A DNA stretch of 64,000 bases from Parietaria judaica (GCA_954871525.1 OX940870.1:11997501-12061500); one strand, 5' to 3'. Counted from the stretch's first letter, positions 43,665 through 56,048 are shown. Translations and numbers: made by a program. Notes: generated from the letters alone by a model not told the origin.

Positions 43665-44718
43665 ATGTCAAATCTTGTGAAGCTTGAATTCAGCCCTCTT
43701 GATATCACTGGCAATAATTACATGCCTTGGACAGTGGATATTGAGATGCACTTGGAATCAATGAATCTTCTTGAGACACTCAAGGAGGTAAACGAATCGT
43801 CAAGGACGGACAAGGCGAGATCTTTAATCTTCCTTCGTCGACACCTTGACGAAAGCCTCAAAAAATGAATATCTCACTGTGAAAGATCCAAGTGAGCTGT
43901 GGAAAAATCTCAAAGAAAGATACGATCACCAAAGGGATGTAATGCTCCCCATTTTTCGCGATGAATGGACCGCTTTAAGGTTCCAAGACTACAAGAAAGT
44001 CGGAGACTATAATTCTGCAATGTTCAGAATCGTGACCCACTTAAAATTTTGTGGGGTAACGGTAACTGACGCTGAAATGCTGGAAAAGACTTTTTCTACT
44101 TTCCATGCATCAAATGTAACCCTACAGCAACAATATCGTGTACGGGGTTTTCAAAAGTATTCTGAACTAATTGCTTGTCTCCTTATCGCAGAAAAGAATA
44201 ATGAGTTGCTGATGAAAAATCATCAATCTCGCCCGACCGGCTCAAAAGCGCTTCCTGAAGCAAACGCTATCAACTCTGACGACCCTGAGCCCAAGAACTA
44301 TTTTCAGGGTCGAGAGCGAGGCCGAGGTCGTGGGCGAGGTCGAGGTCGTGGTCGTAGTTACGGACGTGGACGAGGTGGTTATAATCCCTCTTATAAGTCC
44401 GCTAACTACTATCATAAAAAACAGCAACACGGGAGGAGCCACGATGACCCTTCTAAAAAGGGAAAAGAGATGATCTCCCCAAAAGGCTTTGAAACCACTT
44501 GTTTCAGATGTGGCACTAAAGGGCATTGGTCAAGAGTTTGCCGAGCCCCACCACACTTATGCAAACTCTACCAAGAGTCCATGAAGGGGAAAGGGAAAGA
44601 GAAAGAAGTCAACTTTATTGACAATAACGAATCCACTCATCTCGAAGCATCCGACTTCAATGGTGATTTCATTGACACAGTTGGCGATTTTGCTGAACAA
44701 GTGACTAGTGGAAACTAA
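43665..44718 (+). pseudogene. Copia 2 gag, one homopolymer frameshift
   Basis: The frame starts at the ATG at 43665 (MSNLVKLEFSPLDI), a typical start for this copia group; an in-frame ATG also exists at 43632. After about 67 codons it meets a six-A run (43860-43865) and stops at once. The gag sequence resumes in another frame (EYLTVKDPSELWKNLKERYD) and runs to 44718. The second part has an arginine-glycine-rich stretch (about 44310-44380) and a CCHC zinc knuckle (CFRCGTKGHWSRVC, 44501-44542). A one-base change in the A run explains the break. A programmed slip is conceivable, but no standard slippery heptamer is present. All else looks like an intact RNA-binding capsid protein. Confidence 0.88.
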
Positions 44719-44866
44719 TATGAATTATGTAATTCCTTTTCGGAATGAAGCCCAATGGTCCGATGTTTGTTTGTCTTTTCTTTTTAGAATATGTCATGAT
44801 TTTTAAGGTGTGTAATAGACTAATGCTCATGTTTAATTAATTACCTTTCTTATCAAAATTTGTGTT

Positions 44867-47800
44867 TTGTTTTTAGTTAAAGTTTTTCAAATGGACAAAG
44901 CTAATCGTGAAGCTGGAGAATTTTGTATACTCGACTGTGGAACGACACACACAATATTGAAGGATAAAAAGTTTTTCTCAAACATAAAATCAACACAAGC
45001 CAGTGTGGATACAATAGCAGGTCCTGTAGATCTGATTGAAGGAGTTGGTAAAGCGAATTTTACATTACCAAATGGCACCATGTTTACTATAAACAATGCC
45101 TTATTCTCCCCAAGATCTAAAAGAAACCTGTTGAGTTTCAAGGATATATATTCTCATGAATTTGATACTCAGTCTGCAACTGAGAATGCCATGAAATATA
45201 TGTTTATTATAATGCATAAATCGGGGAAGAAATACGTACTTGAAAAATTACCAATGCTCCACACAGGATTGCATTTTACGTATATAAGTGCAATTGAATC
45301 AAATATGGTAATTGCCAAACCTCCAATATTTACCATATGGCATGACCGCCTAGGTCATCCTGGTTCAACCATGATGCGGAAAATTATTGAAAATACACAT
45401 GGACATCCATTGAAGGACCAGAAGATCCCTCAAGGAAAAATATTCCATTGTAAAGCTTGTTCTCTTGGAAAATTAATCATAAGACCTTCACCGGGAAAAG
45501 TTGAAACAGAATCACCTATGTTCCTTGAGCGTATTCAAGGTGATATATGTGGGCCAATTCACCCACCGTGTGGACCATTTCGATACTTCATGGTATTGAT
45601 AGATGCCTCTAGCAAATGGTCACATGTGTGTTTATTATCAACTCGCAATATGGCATTTGCTAAATTACTCGCTCAGATAATCAAATTGCGAGCTCAATTT
45701 CCCGATCATCCGATCAAGAAAATCAGACTTGATAATGCCGGTGAATTCACATCCCAGGCATTCGATGATTATTGTATGTCAGTTGGGATTGATGTCGAGC
45801 ATCCTGTTGCTCATGTTCACACACAAAATGGTCTGGCTGAATCATTGATCAAGCGCCTCCAGCTTATTGCTAGACCATTGATAATGAGAACAATGCTTCC
45901 TACTTCCGTATGGGGTCATGCAATATTACATGCTGCGGCATTAATTCGCATCAGACCAAGTGCATATCATAAATACTCCCCAGTGCAACTTGTATTCGGC
46001 CAAGAACCAAATATATCCCATCTAAGGATTTTTGGTTGTGCTGTTTATGTGCCTATTGCACCACCCCAAAGAACAAAGATGGGGCCACAAAGAAGTCTTG
46101 GTATTTATGTAGGCTTTGAAAGCCCATCTATTGTTAAATACCTTGAACCTCAAACTGGGAATATTTGCACAGCTCGTTTTGCTGATTGCCACTTTGATGA
46201 AGAAAATTTCCCAGCATTAGGGGGAGAAAGAAAACAGCTGGAAAGAGAGATTACATGGTCTGTACCAACATTATTGCATCTTGATCCTTACACAAAAGAT
46301 TGTGAAGGAAAAGTTCAAAGAATTTTGCATTTGCAAGATATAGCAAATCAACTTCCTGATGCATTTACAGACACAAAGAGAGTGACTAAATCTCATATAC
46401 CAGCTGAGAACGCTCCTGCCCAAATAGAGATTCCAAAAGGGCAAATTGAAAATAAAGTCACCCATGAAATCACAACACGCCTGAAGCGTGGGAGACCACT
46501 CGGTTCCAAAGATAAAAATCCTCGAAAAAGAAAAGGAGCAGAGAAACAAGATGACCCCAATATAGAGGAACGTATTCTTGAAGAAATACGCAATGAGGAA
46601 AATCTAGAAATTTCGATTAATTATGCCACTACAGGTATAATATGGAACCGAAATATGGACATCGATGATGCACTCTGTTACAATTTGGCATGCGATGTTA
46701 TGGACGAAAATAATGGGGATCCTGAACCACGGTCTGTTACCGAATGTAAAAATAGACGCGATTGGGCTGAATGGAAAAGGGCTATTGATGTTGAATTAGA
46801 ATCACTTAACAAACGCAATGTTTTGGGCCTATAGTGCTCACACCTGAAGATGTGAGACCTGTTGGATACAAATGGGTATTTGTACGAAAGAGAAATGAGA
46901 AAAATGAGATTGTGAGATACAAGGCTCGACTTGTTGCACAAGGTTTTTCTCAAAGACCCGGAATTGACTTTGAGGAAACATATTCTCCTGTCATGGATGG
47001 AATTACATTCAGATACTTGATCAGTCTAGCTGTTCATGAGAAACTAAATATGCACCTCATGGATGTTGTTACCGCTTATTTATACGGATCACTTGATACT
47101 GATATTTACATGAGAATTCCCGAAGGATTCAAAATGCCTGAAGCATCAAGTTCAAAACCCAGAGAAAGATATTCAATCAAATTGCAAAGGTCTCTATATG
47201 GGTTAAAGCAATCCGGACGCATGTGGTACAACCGACTAAGTGAATATTTATTACAAAAAGGATATATTAACGACCCGCTTTGCCCTTGCGTTTTTATCAA
47301 GAAAACAACATCTGGTTGTGTGATTATCGCTGTCTATGTTGATGATTTAAATATCATTGGGACCAATGAAGAGATTCAGGAAGTAATCTCTTACTTAAAG
47401 AAAGAATTCGAGATGAAAGACCTTGGGAAAACAAAGTATTGTCTTGGTTTGCAAATTGAGCACTTTCAAAGGGGGATACTTGTGCATCAATCAAATTACA
47501 CGAGAAGAATCTTAAAGAGATTCAATATGGATAAATCAAATCCATTGAGTACCCCAATGGTCGTAAGGTCCCTTGATGTAGGAAAGGATCCATATCGTCC
47601 ATGTGAGGAATCCGAAGAGATTCTTGGTCCAGAAGTACCATATTTCAGTGCAATTGGAGCTCTTATGTACCTTGCTAATTGTACTCGACCGGATATAGCT
47701 TTTGCTGTTAATTTATTAGAAAGATTCAGTTCGGCTCCTACTAAAAGACACTGGAATGGGATTAAACATGTGTTTCGTTATCTCCAAGGAACAATTGATT

Positions 47801-48348
47801 TGGGATTATTTTACCCTAACAATACAAAACCAGTTTTGATTGGCTATGCAGATGCAGGTTACTTGTCAGATCCACATAAAGGGAGATCCCAAACGGGATA
47901 TGTGTTTACCTGCGGAGGGACTGCAATTTCTTGGCGCTCCCAGAAACAGACACTCGTAGCGACATCATCAAACCATGCTGAGATCATCGCACTACATGAA
48001 GCTAGCCGTGAGTGCGTGTGGCTTAGATCCGTGACACAGCATATCAGAACCACAAGTAGTCTTCTAACAAATGATGATCCCATCATACTTTACGAAGATA
48101 ATGCTGCGTGTGTTGCTCAGATGAAGGAAGGATTTATCAAAAGCGACAGAACAAAACATATTCCTCCAAAGTTTTTCTCGTTTACTCAAGAACTGGAAAA
48201 GAACAATGTCATCAGTATCCAGTATGTTCGTTCCAGCGAAAACTCGGCGGATCTCTTCACAAAGGCGCTCCCTACTTCAACTTTCAGAAAACATGTTCAT
48301 GACATCGGGATGCGAAGACTACAGAATTTATCACCCATGTCAGCATGA
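44867..48348 (+). pseudogene. Copia 2 pol, one homopolymer frameshift
   Basis: Part one (44867-46834) encodes protease (FCILDCGTTHTIL), integrase with an H-H-C-C finger (HDRLGHPG to CKAC) and DDE core (GDICGPIHPP, RLDNAGEFTS), and the start of reverse transcriptase. The frame is lost at a T run near 46820. Part two (46834-48348) continues in another frame with reverse transcriptase (KWVFVRKRN, AYLYGSLDTDIYM, YVDDLNIIG) and RNase H (GYADAGYLSD, DNAACVAQMKEG). A single missing base in the T run accounts for the shift. Gag and pol are separated by a stop and about 150 bp; a splice from near 44707 to 44877 would join them in frame, a strategy described for some Ty1/copia elements, but this is inference. 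As read, no complete pol can be made. Confidence 0.88.
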
Positions 48349-48477
48349 GGGGGAGCTTTACGTGACTGCACTCTTTTTTCCTTACTATGGTTTTTATCCC
48401 ACTGGGTTTTTCCTAGTAAGGTTTTTAATGAGGCAGCATGAACACGTAATTCTTGTAATGAGCATTCCAAGGGGGAG

Positions 48478-48719
48478 TGTTATGTATAATGTGAAATGCT
48501 CATTTATTTTCACACTATATTAGTCAATAATTGTATGCTCCAAATTTCCTATAAATACCCCCCTAAGTGGATAAATAAAATTCACCTCTCACATTTCTAC
48601 ACTTACATTTATCTCACTCACATCTTACTTTCTCTCCATCATCTTTTCCATAAAAACACACCACTCACCAAATTTCTTACCACTTAAATTCAAGGTGCAA
48701 AGTTAGTGAATTTATAACA
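48478..48719 (+). repeat. 3' LTR of copia element 2
   Basis: 242 bp, one substitution relative to the 5' LTR (in the CACAT-TTAC/CACAT-CTTAC region). Confidence 0.95.
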
Positions 48720-48724
48720 TTAAT

Positions 48725-49560
48725 GAATATTTTTAATAATAAAAAAAAAAACAGCACCAAAACACATGAACTCTGATGTCTGACACAACGGTCAAGCGCG
48801 ATATTTTACTCAGCAAACGTACTATTGCAACTTCTCGCCACCAATATCTCGTATCGTTCATTGATCAACGGTTGGATAAGACTTTTTCTTACTCAGAATA
48901 TTCAAATAATTTGGGTGAATTATTGGTATTTTTCATTTTAAAATTGACCCTCAAAATTATATATTTCTCATATAACTATGATTTACAAGAGCAAAGGCCA
49001 AATAATTTTGAGTCTTGTGTAGAGGGAGACTAAATAAGTAAATATAACTAAAAAATTAAAATAAGTTAGTATTCAATGTTTTTAGAAATCAATAGGACAA
49101 AAGACCCCATAATATGTACAACCATATTGAGATGTTAAAATACAAGATAATATACATATATAGAATAATATATTCTAACTTATTATTATTTTTAAACACA
49201 ATTTGTTTACAACTCACTAAGCAGAAATCAAATATATATTAAAATCGTATATTCTTGATTAGTTAGTAGTTGAATTTGTATATTCACGAGCTCATTCAGA
49301 TTTATTAAGATACATTCAAAAACTTTAAATCTAATATATTTAAAATTCAAAAGTTATTAAGTGCAAACAAACACGATGTACCTTAAGAGTATGAATTACG
49401 CGAATATTTTAACGATAATTGAAGTAATTAGAGGAGTTGAATTTATGTATTCACATTATATATTTTAACCACTAAATTAAAAAGAAATTAATGAAGAGAT
49501 CTGACAGCCTTTTGCCTTGAAAAACATCTCTCTTCTCTCGGGACAGAGAGGCCATTGTGT
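48725..49560. other. AT-rich intergenic sequence
   Basis: No gene is recognised. An 85-codon reading at 48776-49033 has no recognisable domain and the base composition of the surrounding spacer. Confidence 0.4.
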
Positions 49561-49569
49561 TAATAATAA

Positions 49570-50540
49570 GGGTAAACTGTGGCTAATGTACCCAATGTTT
49601 GATTTTCTGCGGATTATGTACTCAATGTTTATTTTCGGCGGCTAATGTACCCAATGTTTGATCTGTTAGATATTTTTGGGTTTTCCGTCAGTTGACCGTT
49701 AGAGAGTTATATGTACATTTTTTGTATTTTTGGCATAACTCACTCATTTTTTGTCCAAATTTTATGAACGACCTATGGTTGGAAAGATAAGAGATAGATC
49801 TACAACTTTGGTGTTTTAAGTTTTGTAAAATAAGTTTTAAAAAAATACGAAATTTCAAGTACAACGTAAAACTAGACATTAGTTTAATGCAAAATATTTG
49901 TTTCGAGCAAATTTTAATATACTTAATGACTTTTTATGATGAAACGTAAAAGAAAAAAGTTGTAGATAAATGTTTTATCTTTCCAACGGGTGTTTATTTA
50001 TAAATTTTTGACAAAAAATGAGTGAGTTATGCCAAAAATATGAAAGATGTGATGTGAAATAGTATTTCATATTTTTAGCATAACTTACTCATTTTTTATC
50101 CAAAATTTATAAATAAACACCCGTTGGAAAGATAAAACATTTATCTACAACTTTTTTCTTTTACGTTTCATCATAAAAAGTCATTAAGTATATTAAAATT
50201 TGCTCAAAATAAATATTTTGCATTAAACTAATGTCTAGTTTTACGTTGTACTTGAAATTTCGTATTTTTTTAAAACTTATTTTACAAAACTTAAAACACC
50301 AAAGTTGTATATCTATCTCTTATCTTTCCAACCATAGGTCGTTCATAAAATTTGGACAAAAAATGAGTGAGTTATGCCAAAAATACGAAAAATATACATA
50401 TAACTCTCTAACGGTCAACTGACGGAAAACCCAAAAATATCTAACAGATCAAATATTGGGTACATTAGCCGCCGAAAATAAACATTGAGTACATAATCCG
50501 CAGAAAATCAAACATTGGGTACATTAGCCACAGTTTACCC
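49570..50540. mobile_element. Near-perfect palindromic foldback element, 971 bp, Mutator-like
   Basis: Arms of about 475 bp (49570 to about 50045 and about 50065 to 50540) are almost exact reverse complements around a spacer of about 20 bp. The ends read GGGTAAACTGTGGCTAATGT, and 9-bp direct repeats TAATAATAA flank them (49561-49569 and 50541-50549), fitting a Mutator-type non-autonomous element; the target is simple sequence, so the duplication is less decisive than elsewhere. Identical 63-codon readings in the two arms are a result of the symmetry, not genes. A transcript would fold into one very long hairpin, a potential source of small RNAs. It ends about 220 bp from the IQD gene start codon. 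Confidence 0.88.
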
Positions 50541-50549
50541 TAATAATAA

Positions 50550-50761
50550 TAAGAGTGTTTGTTAAATGGCGGATTCCAAGGCGGGAATTAAACGGGATTT
50601 AAGGAGTTCGTTGAGGTCCGGGCTCTTAACCAGTGTCTACGATTTCCAACGCTTCACCTAATTACTCGCTTTTTGTCCAGAGAGAGAGAGAGAGACTGTT
50701 AAGAGTGAGAGTGAGAAACTCCACTGATCTTCTCCGAGGAGGAGGAAGAAGAAGAGGAACA
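50550..50761 (+). promoter_or_regulatory. Promoter region and 5' UTR of the IQD gene
   Basis: This short interval between the foldback element and the ATG carries AAGGCGGGAATT near 50578, which resembles an E2F site, and a GA tract (about 50679-50694). No clear TATA box is seen. Any distal promoter elements would lie in or beyond the palindrome. Confidence 0.45.
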
Positions 50762-53700
50762 ATGGTGAAATCCGCTTCTTGCTTCAAGATCATCACCTGT
50801 GGAAGCGATTCGGCGGAGAACGACGATCTCCGAGCCACTACTGAGGTTCATTGACTGCTTCGGACTTTTTCTTTTTCATTTCTTCTCCTTCAATCGATTC
50901 TGCTCTGACTTCGTGTTTGACTTAGTCGTTCTGGCTATTGAAGCGCCAAATCTTTCGTGGCGCTGCTTAGAATCGCCAGTGCAATGCGTAGACAGAAGCT
51001 ACGAGAAGTGATTTGCTTTGATTGAAAAGATCTGAGTTTTTGGATTTTCTTCATTGGAAATTGCTTCATGTGACTGAATTACGGAGTTGAGTTATATATA
51101 TACACTTCTAGAGTGTGATTGGAAGCTTTTGTTGGGTTTTCCGAACAAAGTATTACTATGTTTCTGTGATCTGGTTATAAAGTATTACTATGAATGAAAT
51201 CTTGCTATATCTGATATGAATTCAACAAATGAGAAGGTAATTACAAAAATTGTAGGGTCTCCGCGAAAGCAAATTTAGATTCTATGATCTTCTTGGCTGT
51301 GATTATCTTCCTTTTCTATATTATTCCTGATTAGCAGAAGCCTTTGTAGAAGTAGTAATCCTGGTGGAGGGAAACAAATAAACTTATTCCTTTCGCGGAT
51401 TAAGTTCCGGATTCTCCAATGTCTGGATCCATTTTTGTAGTTAAGGGTTCAATTTTTGGATATGTGGCACATGTGATTAATGATTTTGAGATAAATATAT
51501 CATTACATTTTTTGGTTAAAAAACAGTTTGTATGATATACTATACGATGGTAATGAGCATCTATATGAATGTCTGTGTTTATATACATATTGAATTCCAT
51601 TCATGTGATTTTAGAATAGATTACGCGAAAACTTCTTCTGCCATGAGTATTAATTATTTTGTGTCACTATTTTTCTGTAGAGAAAGAATTCATGTGATAA
51701 ACGACGGTGGAGTTTCCGCAAGAGATCGGCTCGGCATCGAGTGCTAAGCAACAATGTGTCCACAGAGGCTGCCGGGACTGGAAACAAGGAGGTTCCAGAG
51801 TCTGGTCCTCTAAACTTCGAACCGCAGAATGACATCATTGCCCAGGAAAAAATCTCCGTGGTACATTGTGTGGATGAGAAACCGCAGTTGCCAACTGTGG
51901 TGAAAGCGGAAGTACCCGACACAGTTGTGAAAGAAGAAGAAGAACCTGAAGTTATAGTGAAAGCGGAGGTACCTGACACTGTGGCTGTGATTGAAGAAGT
52001 ACCCGAAGTTTTGTCGAAACCAGAAGTGTTGGACTCTGTAGTTACTGTTGAAAATGATTGCGATGATGCCAAAAATAAGGAGTCTGCTGTCATTGCCATC
52101 CAGGCCGCTGTTAGAAACTTCTTGGTACGTTTTCATTTTAATTTATTTTAGTAGTCCAAAATTTAAGTTTACAATAGCCGCTTTGCTTGAGTGTAATTAT
52201 ATTAAATTGTATTCACCAGGCTCTGAGAGAACTAGTTAAACTTAAAAAGCTAGTTAAGTTGCAAGCTGCTGTTCGAGGTCATATTGTCCGTAGACATGCT
52301 GTGGGAACCATACGATGCGTTCAAGCCATTGTCAAGATGCAAGCTCTGGTCCGTGCTCGCCACGCTAGGGTGTCCTCTGAGAAGGTAGGTACCCAACAAT
52401 GTATCCTTTCATAGAACTAAGTTTTTTTCTGCATCTTAACAATAACTTTTATTAAAAATAGGAACTCTTTCTTTGGAATAAGAGGGATTTCAGGCCCATC
52501 TGTGGCTCTCCTAAAGAGCCATAATTACATTGGTAATAAAGAAATGGTTATTCGGGTGTTTCAGGACGGAGACGATTTAGTAAAGAAACCGAGTGGAGGT
52601 AACACCAGCTTTGAGAAGCTTCTCAGCAATGGCTTTGCTCGTCAGGTATAGTGGATTTTTTTTAACGCTCACGGCTTATTTTAGAAGATAATATATTGTA
52701 GTTTACTGATTTGGAATCGAATTTCAGATGTTGGAGTCAACTCCAAAGACAAAACCTATTCATGTCAAGTGTGATCCTTCTAAGCCTGATTCGGCTTGGA
52801 AATGGTTGGAAAGATGGATGTCAGTCTCGGTGGTCAATCCTGCAGATTCAAAGAAAGTGGCATCAGTCGCAGAAGAACGTGAAGAAGAAAGGGAAGTTAA
52901 ACCCGACTCTCAATTGGTTATGATAACAGAGTCTGAAGTCATTTGCAAGCCAACGGACTCAAAATGCTCCAGTCTTCCTGAATCCGCTGCGCCGTCTGAA
53001 AGTGAAGATAATCTGATCACTTACGAGGCAGATAAATTCGACTTTCAGGCCACTCACTACACAACTACTTCGACCAAAGACGATTTGGAGAACACGAGCT
53101 CGTCTGGTGTGAGAGAGACTTCGGAAGATGTCAACTCTCTCCACACTCACAGTACGCAATTACACACAGATTCCGAACCTGAAAGGGAAGCTGAGGAACC
53201 GAAGCGTTCGATGAAACGACTTGCCTCGGAAGAACTGGAGACCGAGGGGACAAAATTCACTTACGGATCAAAAAAGGCGACTAATCCTTCATTTGAGGAT
53301 TCACAATCAAAGTTCGAAGAGTTCAATTCTGCAGATGAATCACACCATGACACTTCGTACGAGGTGCAATCTGTAATCAAAACAGAGGAGGTGAGGGCTG
53401 TAGAAATCCTGGTTCACGAGTCAAGAGCTCAAATTGGTGGCTCCGAGTGTGGCACCGAGCTATCTGTAACTTCAACTCTTGATTCGCCAGACCGATCCGA
53501 AATCGGAGTTATGGAACACGCGCCTGAACCCAAGGTCGTAGAGGAAGCGATTGGTGATGGTAATAACTATGTCAAAGATTCAGAATCAGAGGTAAATGAT
53601 GTTCCAAAAATCAGAGAGTCCAACACTGATCAGCCAGAGAAACTCGATGTTGCCAATTCTGAGTCTGCGGATCCCGTGGTTTCAGAAAACTTTACAAAAA

Positions 53701-54349
53701 CAGATCTGACTCCAGAGACGTCTGATATTCCAAGGGAACACAGATCCCGAATCGCATCTCCCGAAGCTTCTCCGAGAAGCTTCATGACCGGCGCTGAATC
53801 CCAAGGGACACCGAACAGTCAGCTCTCAGTGAAAGAGAGGAAGAAGAAATCCGACAAGAAGCGCCCTTCACTCTCCACCATCAAGAAGTCCCCAAAGACC
53901 AATTCCGGCTTAAAATCCAGCGAGGAAAAACCACTCAAAGAGCATAAGAGCGCAAAGCGACGCAATTCCTTCGGCTCCACAAAAGCCGAAAACGGCGATA
54001 CAGAGCCGAGAGATAGCAGCGGAAGCAGCAACAATCTGATCCCACACTTCATGCAAGCCACCCAATCGGCGAGAGCGAAGCTCAACTCGAACAGCTCGCC
54101 GAGATCGAGTCCGGACCTGCACGACGGAGACAATTACGCAAAGAAGCGACTCTCGCTGCCCGGTGCGAACGGAAGGCAGGGATCGCCACGCGTCGAGAGG
54201 TCCCCGTCTCAACCCCAGCCGGCTGCAAAAGGAACCGGTAAGTTAGCTATATAAATCGTTCTTGTAAGTACGAATTCACAAAAAAGTTGAGTGATTTCTG
54301 ATACTTTGCTTCAATTTTAATTGGTCCAGAGAGAAAATGGCAGCGATGA
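50762..54349 (+). CDS. IQD32: IQ67-domain calmodulin-binding protein, IQD32-like
   Basis: IQD proteins bind calmodulin and act as scaffolds on microtubules, membranes and in the nucleus. Six coding exons (50762-50845, 51681-52124, 52220-52384, 52565-52645, 52728-54237 and 54330-54349), all GT-AG and in phase, give 767 aa. The N-terminus has a basic KRRWSFRKRSARHR patch. IQ motifs span about 166-230 (AIQAAVRNFL, LQAAVRGHIVRR, VQAIVKMQALVRAR), with the exon 2/3 junction inside the first, as in other IQD genes. Downstream come STPKTKPIHVKCDPSKP and the AWKWLERWM block found in IQD32-type members, a long acidic disordered middle, and a DUF4005 region (about 697-725, PHFMQATQSARAKLNSNSSP). The last exon encodes only ERKWQR and the stop. 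A repeated KAEVPDTV peptide near residue 95-130 suggests a local duplication. The gene appears intact. Confidence 0.94.
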
Positions 54350-54700
54350 GAAGGTTGATTAAAGATGACCAAGAGTTTTATAAGATGATCGTTATACTAC
54401 CAGTTTGAATCCATGCGAAGTTCCTGGGATTTTATTATTATTTTATTTTTTAATTGGTCTATATATTATTTGACACTTTGGGTGAGATTTTATTTATGTA
54501 CATTTAATTATTATTTTACCACTGCCATGATTTTTTTTCTTCTTATTAGTGTATCCAATGTTGTGAGTGAAAGCTTTTGGTGTAATAAACTGAATGTTTT
54601 ATATTATTTCTCATTTATTTATTTATTTATTTTCTCCGAGTTGAAAGTTGCGTAAATCTCGCATAAATCGTGCAGTATGTGGTCGAAAATGCATATGAAG
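54350..54700 (+). other. 3' flank of the IQD gene
   Basis: Probable 3' UTR, T-rich, with ATTTATTTATTT near 54610. No separate gene. Confidence 0.5.
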
Positions 54701-55414
54701 TGTAAATACTAAATCCCATTCGGAAAAGATCATTTTAGAGATGAAGAGAATCGAAGACATCTGTACACTTCATATGGATTAAAGGCCCACCAAAAGGTAG
54801 AGCAGTTTAAGGCCCAATAGCGATAAGACCCAAGGAGACCAAGGCCTGCCAGTGTGAAGACAGAGCAAGAAGTCATATCAACAAAGCTTATCGGGAAGCA
54901 AGACCTTATCACCTAAGAGAGCGTATCGAACAAAAGCTTATCGACGAAGAGTCTCATCGGGAAAACCCAATTGAATTAAAAGAAGAAGCAAGTCGAGATC
55001 GCGAAAAAGAGGGAGATTCGTTCATTCAGTTGAGGATTTTGTGGGATATCCAACGCATTCAAGGAAGGTCAGCAACAATCAGAGCAAGAAAGAAGGAAAC
55101 CCTAGCACGATTTGTGGGATTAATCTAGAAACCCTAGGCCTATAAATATGCATGTAAACTCGTTGTTAAATTCATTCAGTATCGTTGAGTCGTGAGTTTT
55201 GAGAGAAAAAATCTCGTGTTCTCGAGTTTGCTTATTCATAGTATTCTCGATTTCCCAAGGGTGAGAGTGTGTAATCTCCGATTGTCCAAGCTATTAAACG
55301 GAAGAAACCGAGTCCTCTCGGAATCATAACAATTCAAGGGTATTCGTGTTCATATTTATTTGTGTTCTTTCGATTATTCTTGTGACTGTAAGGCGTCCCA
55401 AAACGCCCTCTACA
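54701..55414 (+). repeat. 5' LTR of gypsy family B (714 bp)
   Basis: The LTR is bounded by TGTA (54701) and TACA (55414), with a TATAAATATGCATG promoter core near 55141. It is followed at once by TTTGGCGCCCACCGAGGG (55416-55433), the primer site. The promoter core and neighbouring words match, in opposite orientation, the solo LTR at 24740-25561. No downstream LTR is seen. Confidence 0.75.
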
Positions 55415-55460
55415 GTTTGGCGCCCACCGAGGGGCGCTTGTTTCTTTCTATCGCACAGCC

Positions 55461-55751
55461 ATGAAGTCGGAGAGAAGGAGAAGAATGTCGGGCGAAGAGG
55501 ATAACTCTACCCAGGATCAGGCCATGCAGAGGATGCAGCAACAGCTGGCCTACGCCGTGGCGAAAATGACGGAGGCAACAAACAAAGCTGAGGAGTCCGC
55601 CCGGAGATCGGAAGAACATGCCGCGGAAAACAAACGCCTCGTAAGCCTCTTGGAGCGCGCGGAGAGACGGCACCCGGAAAATCAATTAGCAAGATCGTCT
55701 GCGCGAGGAGTTGGAGGAAGTGCCAATGAAGGCGTAGTAACGGGTTCTTGA
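55461..55751 (+). pseudogene. N-terminal gag fragment of gypsy family B
   Basis: The frame gives 96 aa, starting MKSERRRRMSGEEDNSTQ and continuing as a charged coiled-coil-like region (about residues 20-70) with AENKRLVSLLERAER. This is the usual head of a plant gypsy gag. It ends within about 50 bp of a TA microsatellite, and no gag core, zinc knuckle or pol follows, so only the front of the element remains. An ATG four codons further along the same region (MSG) is an alternative start. Confidence 0.7.
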
Positions 55752-55769
55752 TTTCGTCTCATTTACTTT

Positions 55770-55771
<2 letters not shown>

Positions 55772-55817
<46 letters not shown>
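55772..55817. repeat. TA microsatellite
   Basis: An uninterrupted TA run of about 46 bp at the point where the gypsy fragment ends. Confidence 0.95.
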
Positions 55818-55823
<6 letters not shown>

Positions 55824-55834
55824 GAGTGTTTGAG

Positions 55835-56038
55835 TAACAAAGTAAGTTTTACCTAGTGGTAACTCCACTACACTTCTATTCAAGAGGTCATGAGTTCAAA
55901 CGCCATGAGACTAAAATGAGTGCCCTCTTTACGTATGTAAACTTGGCCAACGATGTCACATAGTCTTACACTTGAATATATTTAGTAATACGAGAGCGCA
56001 TTGTAACCTTGGCCGATAGTGCCACCCCATTAAAAAAA
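55835..56038 (+). mobile_element. tRNA-derived SINE, 204 bp, with 10-bp target duplication
   Basis: Identical 10-mers AGTGTTTGAG flank the element (55825-55834 and 56039-56048). It has an RNA polymerase III promoter layout, with an A-box-like ACCTAGTGGTAAC at about 55851 and a B-box-like GAGTTCAAACGCC at 55892-55904, and ends in a short A-rich tail (TTAAAAAAAA). The size, promoter boxes, tail and variable-length duplication all fit a SINE. A truncated relative is at 6956-7116. Confidence 0.8.
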
Positions 56039-56048
56039 AGTGTTTGAG

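Larger units (their letters stand above)
42549..48719 (+). mobile_element. Ty1/copia retrotransposon 2, 6171 bp, recent, frames broken
   Basis: The element is bounded by 242-bp LTRs that differ at one base and by 5-bp target duplications TTAAT (42544-42548 and 48720-48724). A polypurine tract AAGGGGGAG (48469-48477) precedes the 3' LTR. Gag, protease, integrase, reverse transcriptase and RNase H are all recognisable, but the reading frame is interrupted in gag and in pol by single-base homopolymer changes. The near-identical LTRs show a very recent insertion, so the breaks are either new mutations or sequencing errors. Confidence 0.95.

Noticed and set aside
43855..43870. Programmed -1 frameshift site in copia 2 gag
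   Set aside because: The A run is preceded by C, not a standard slippery heptamer; the break is in the middle of gag rather than at a gag-pol border, and a second homopolymer break exists in pol. A simple indel is more likely.
49688..50422. Two almost identical 63-codon readings on opposite strands
   Set aside because: They are mirror images produced by the palindromic element, not a duplicated gene.
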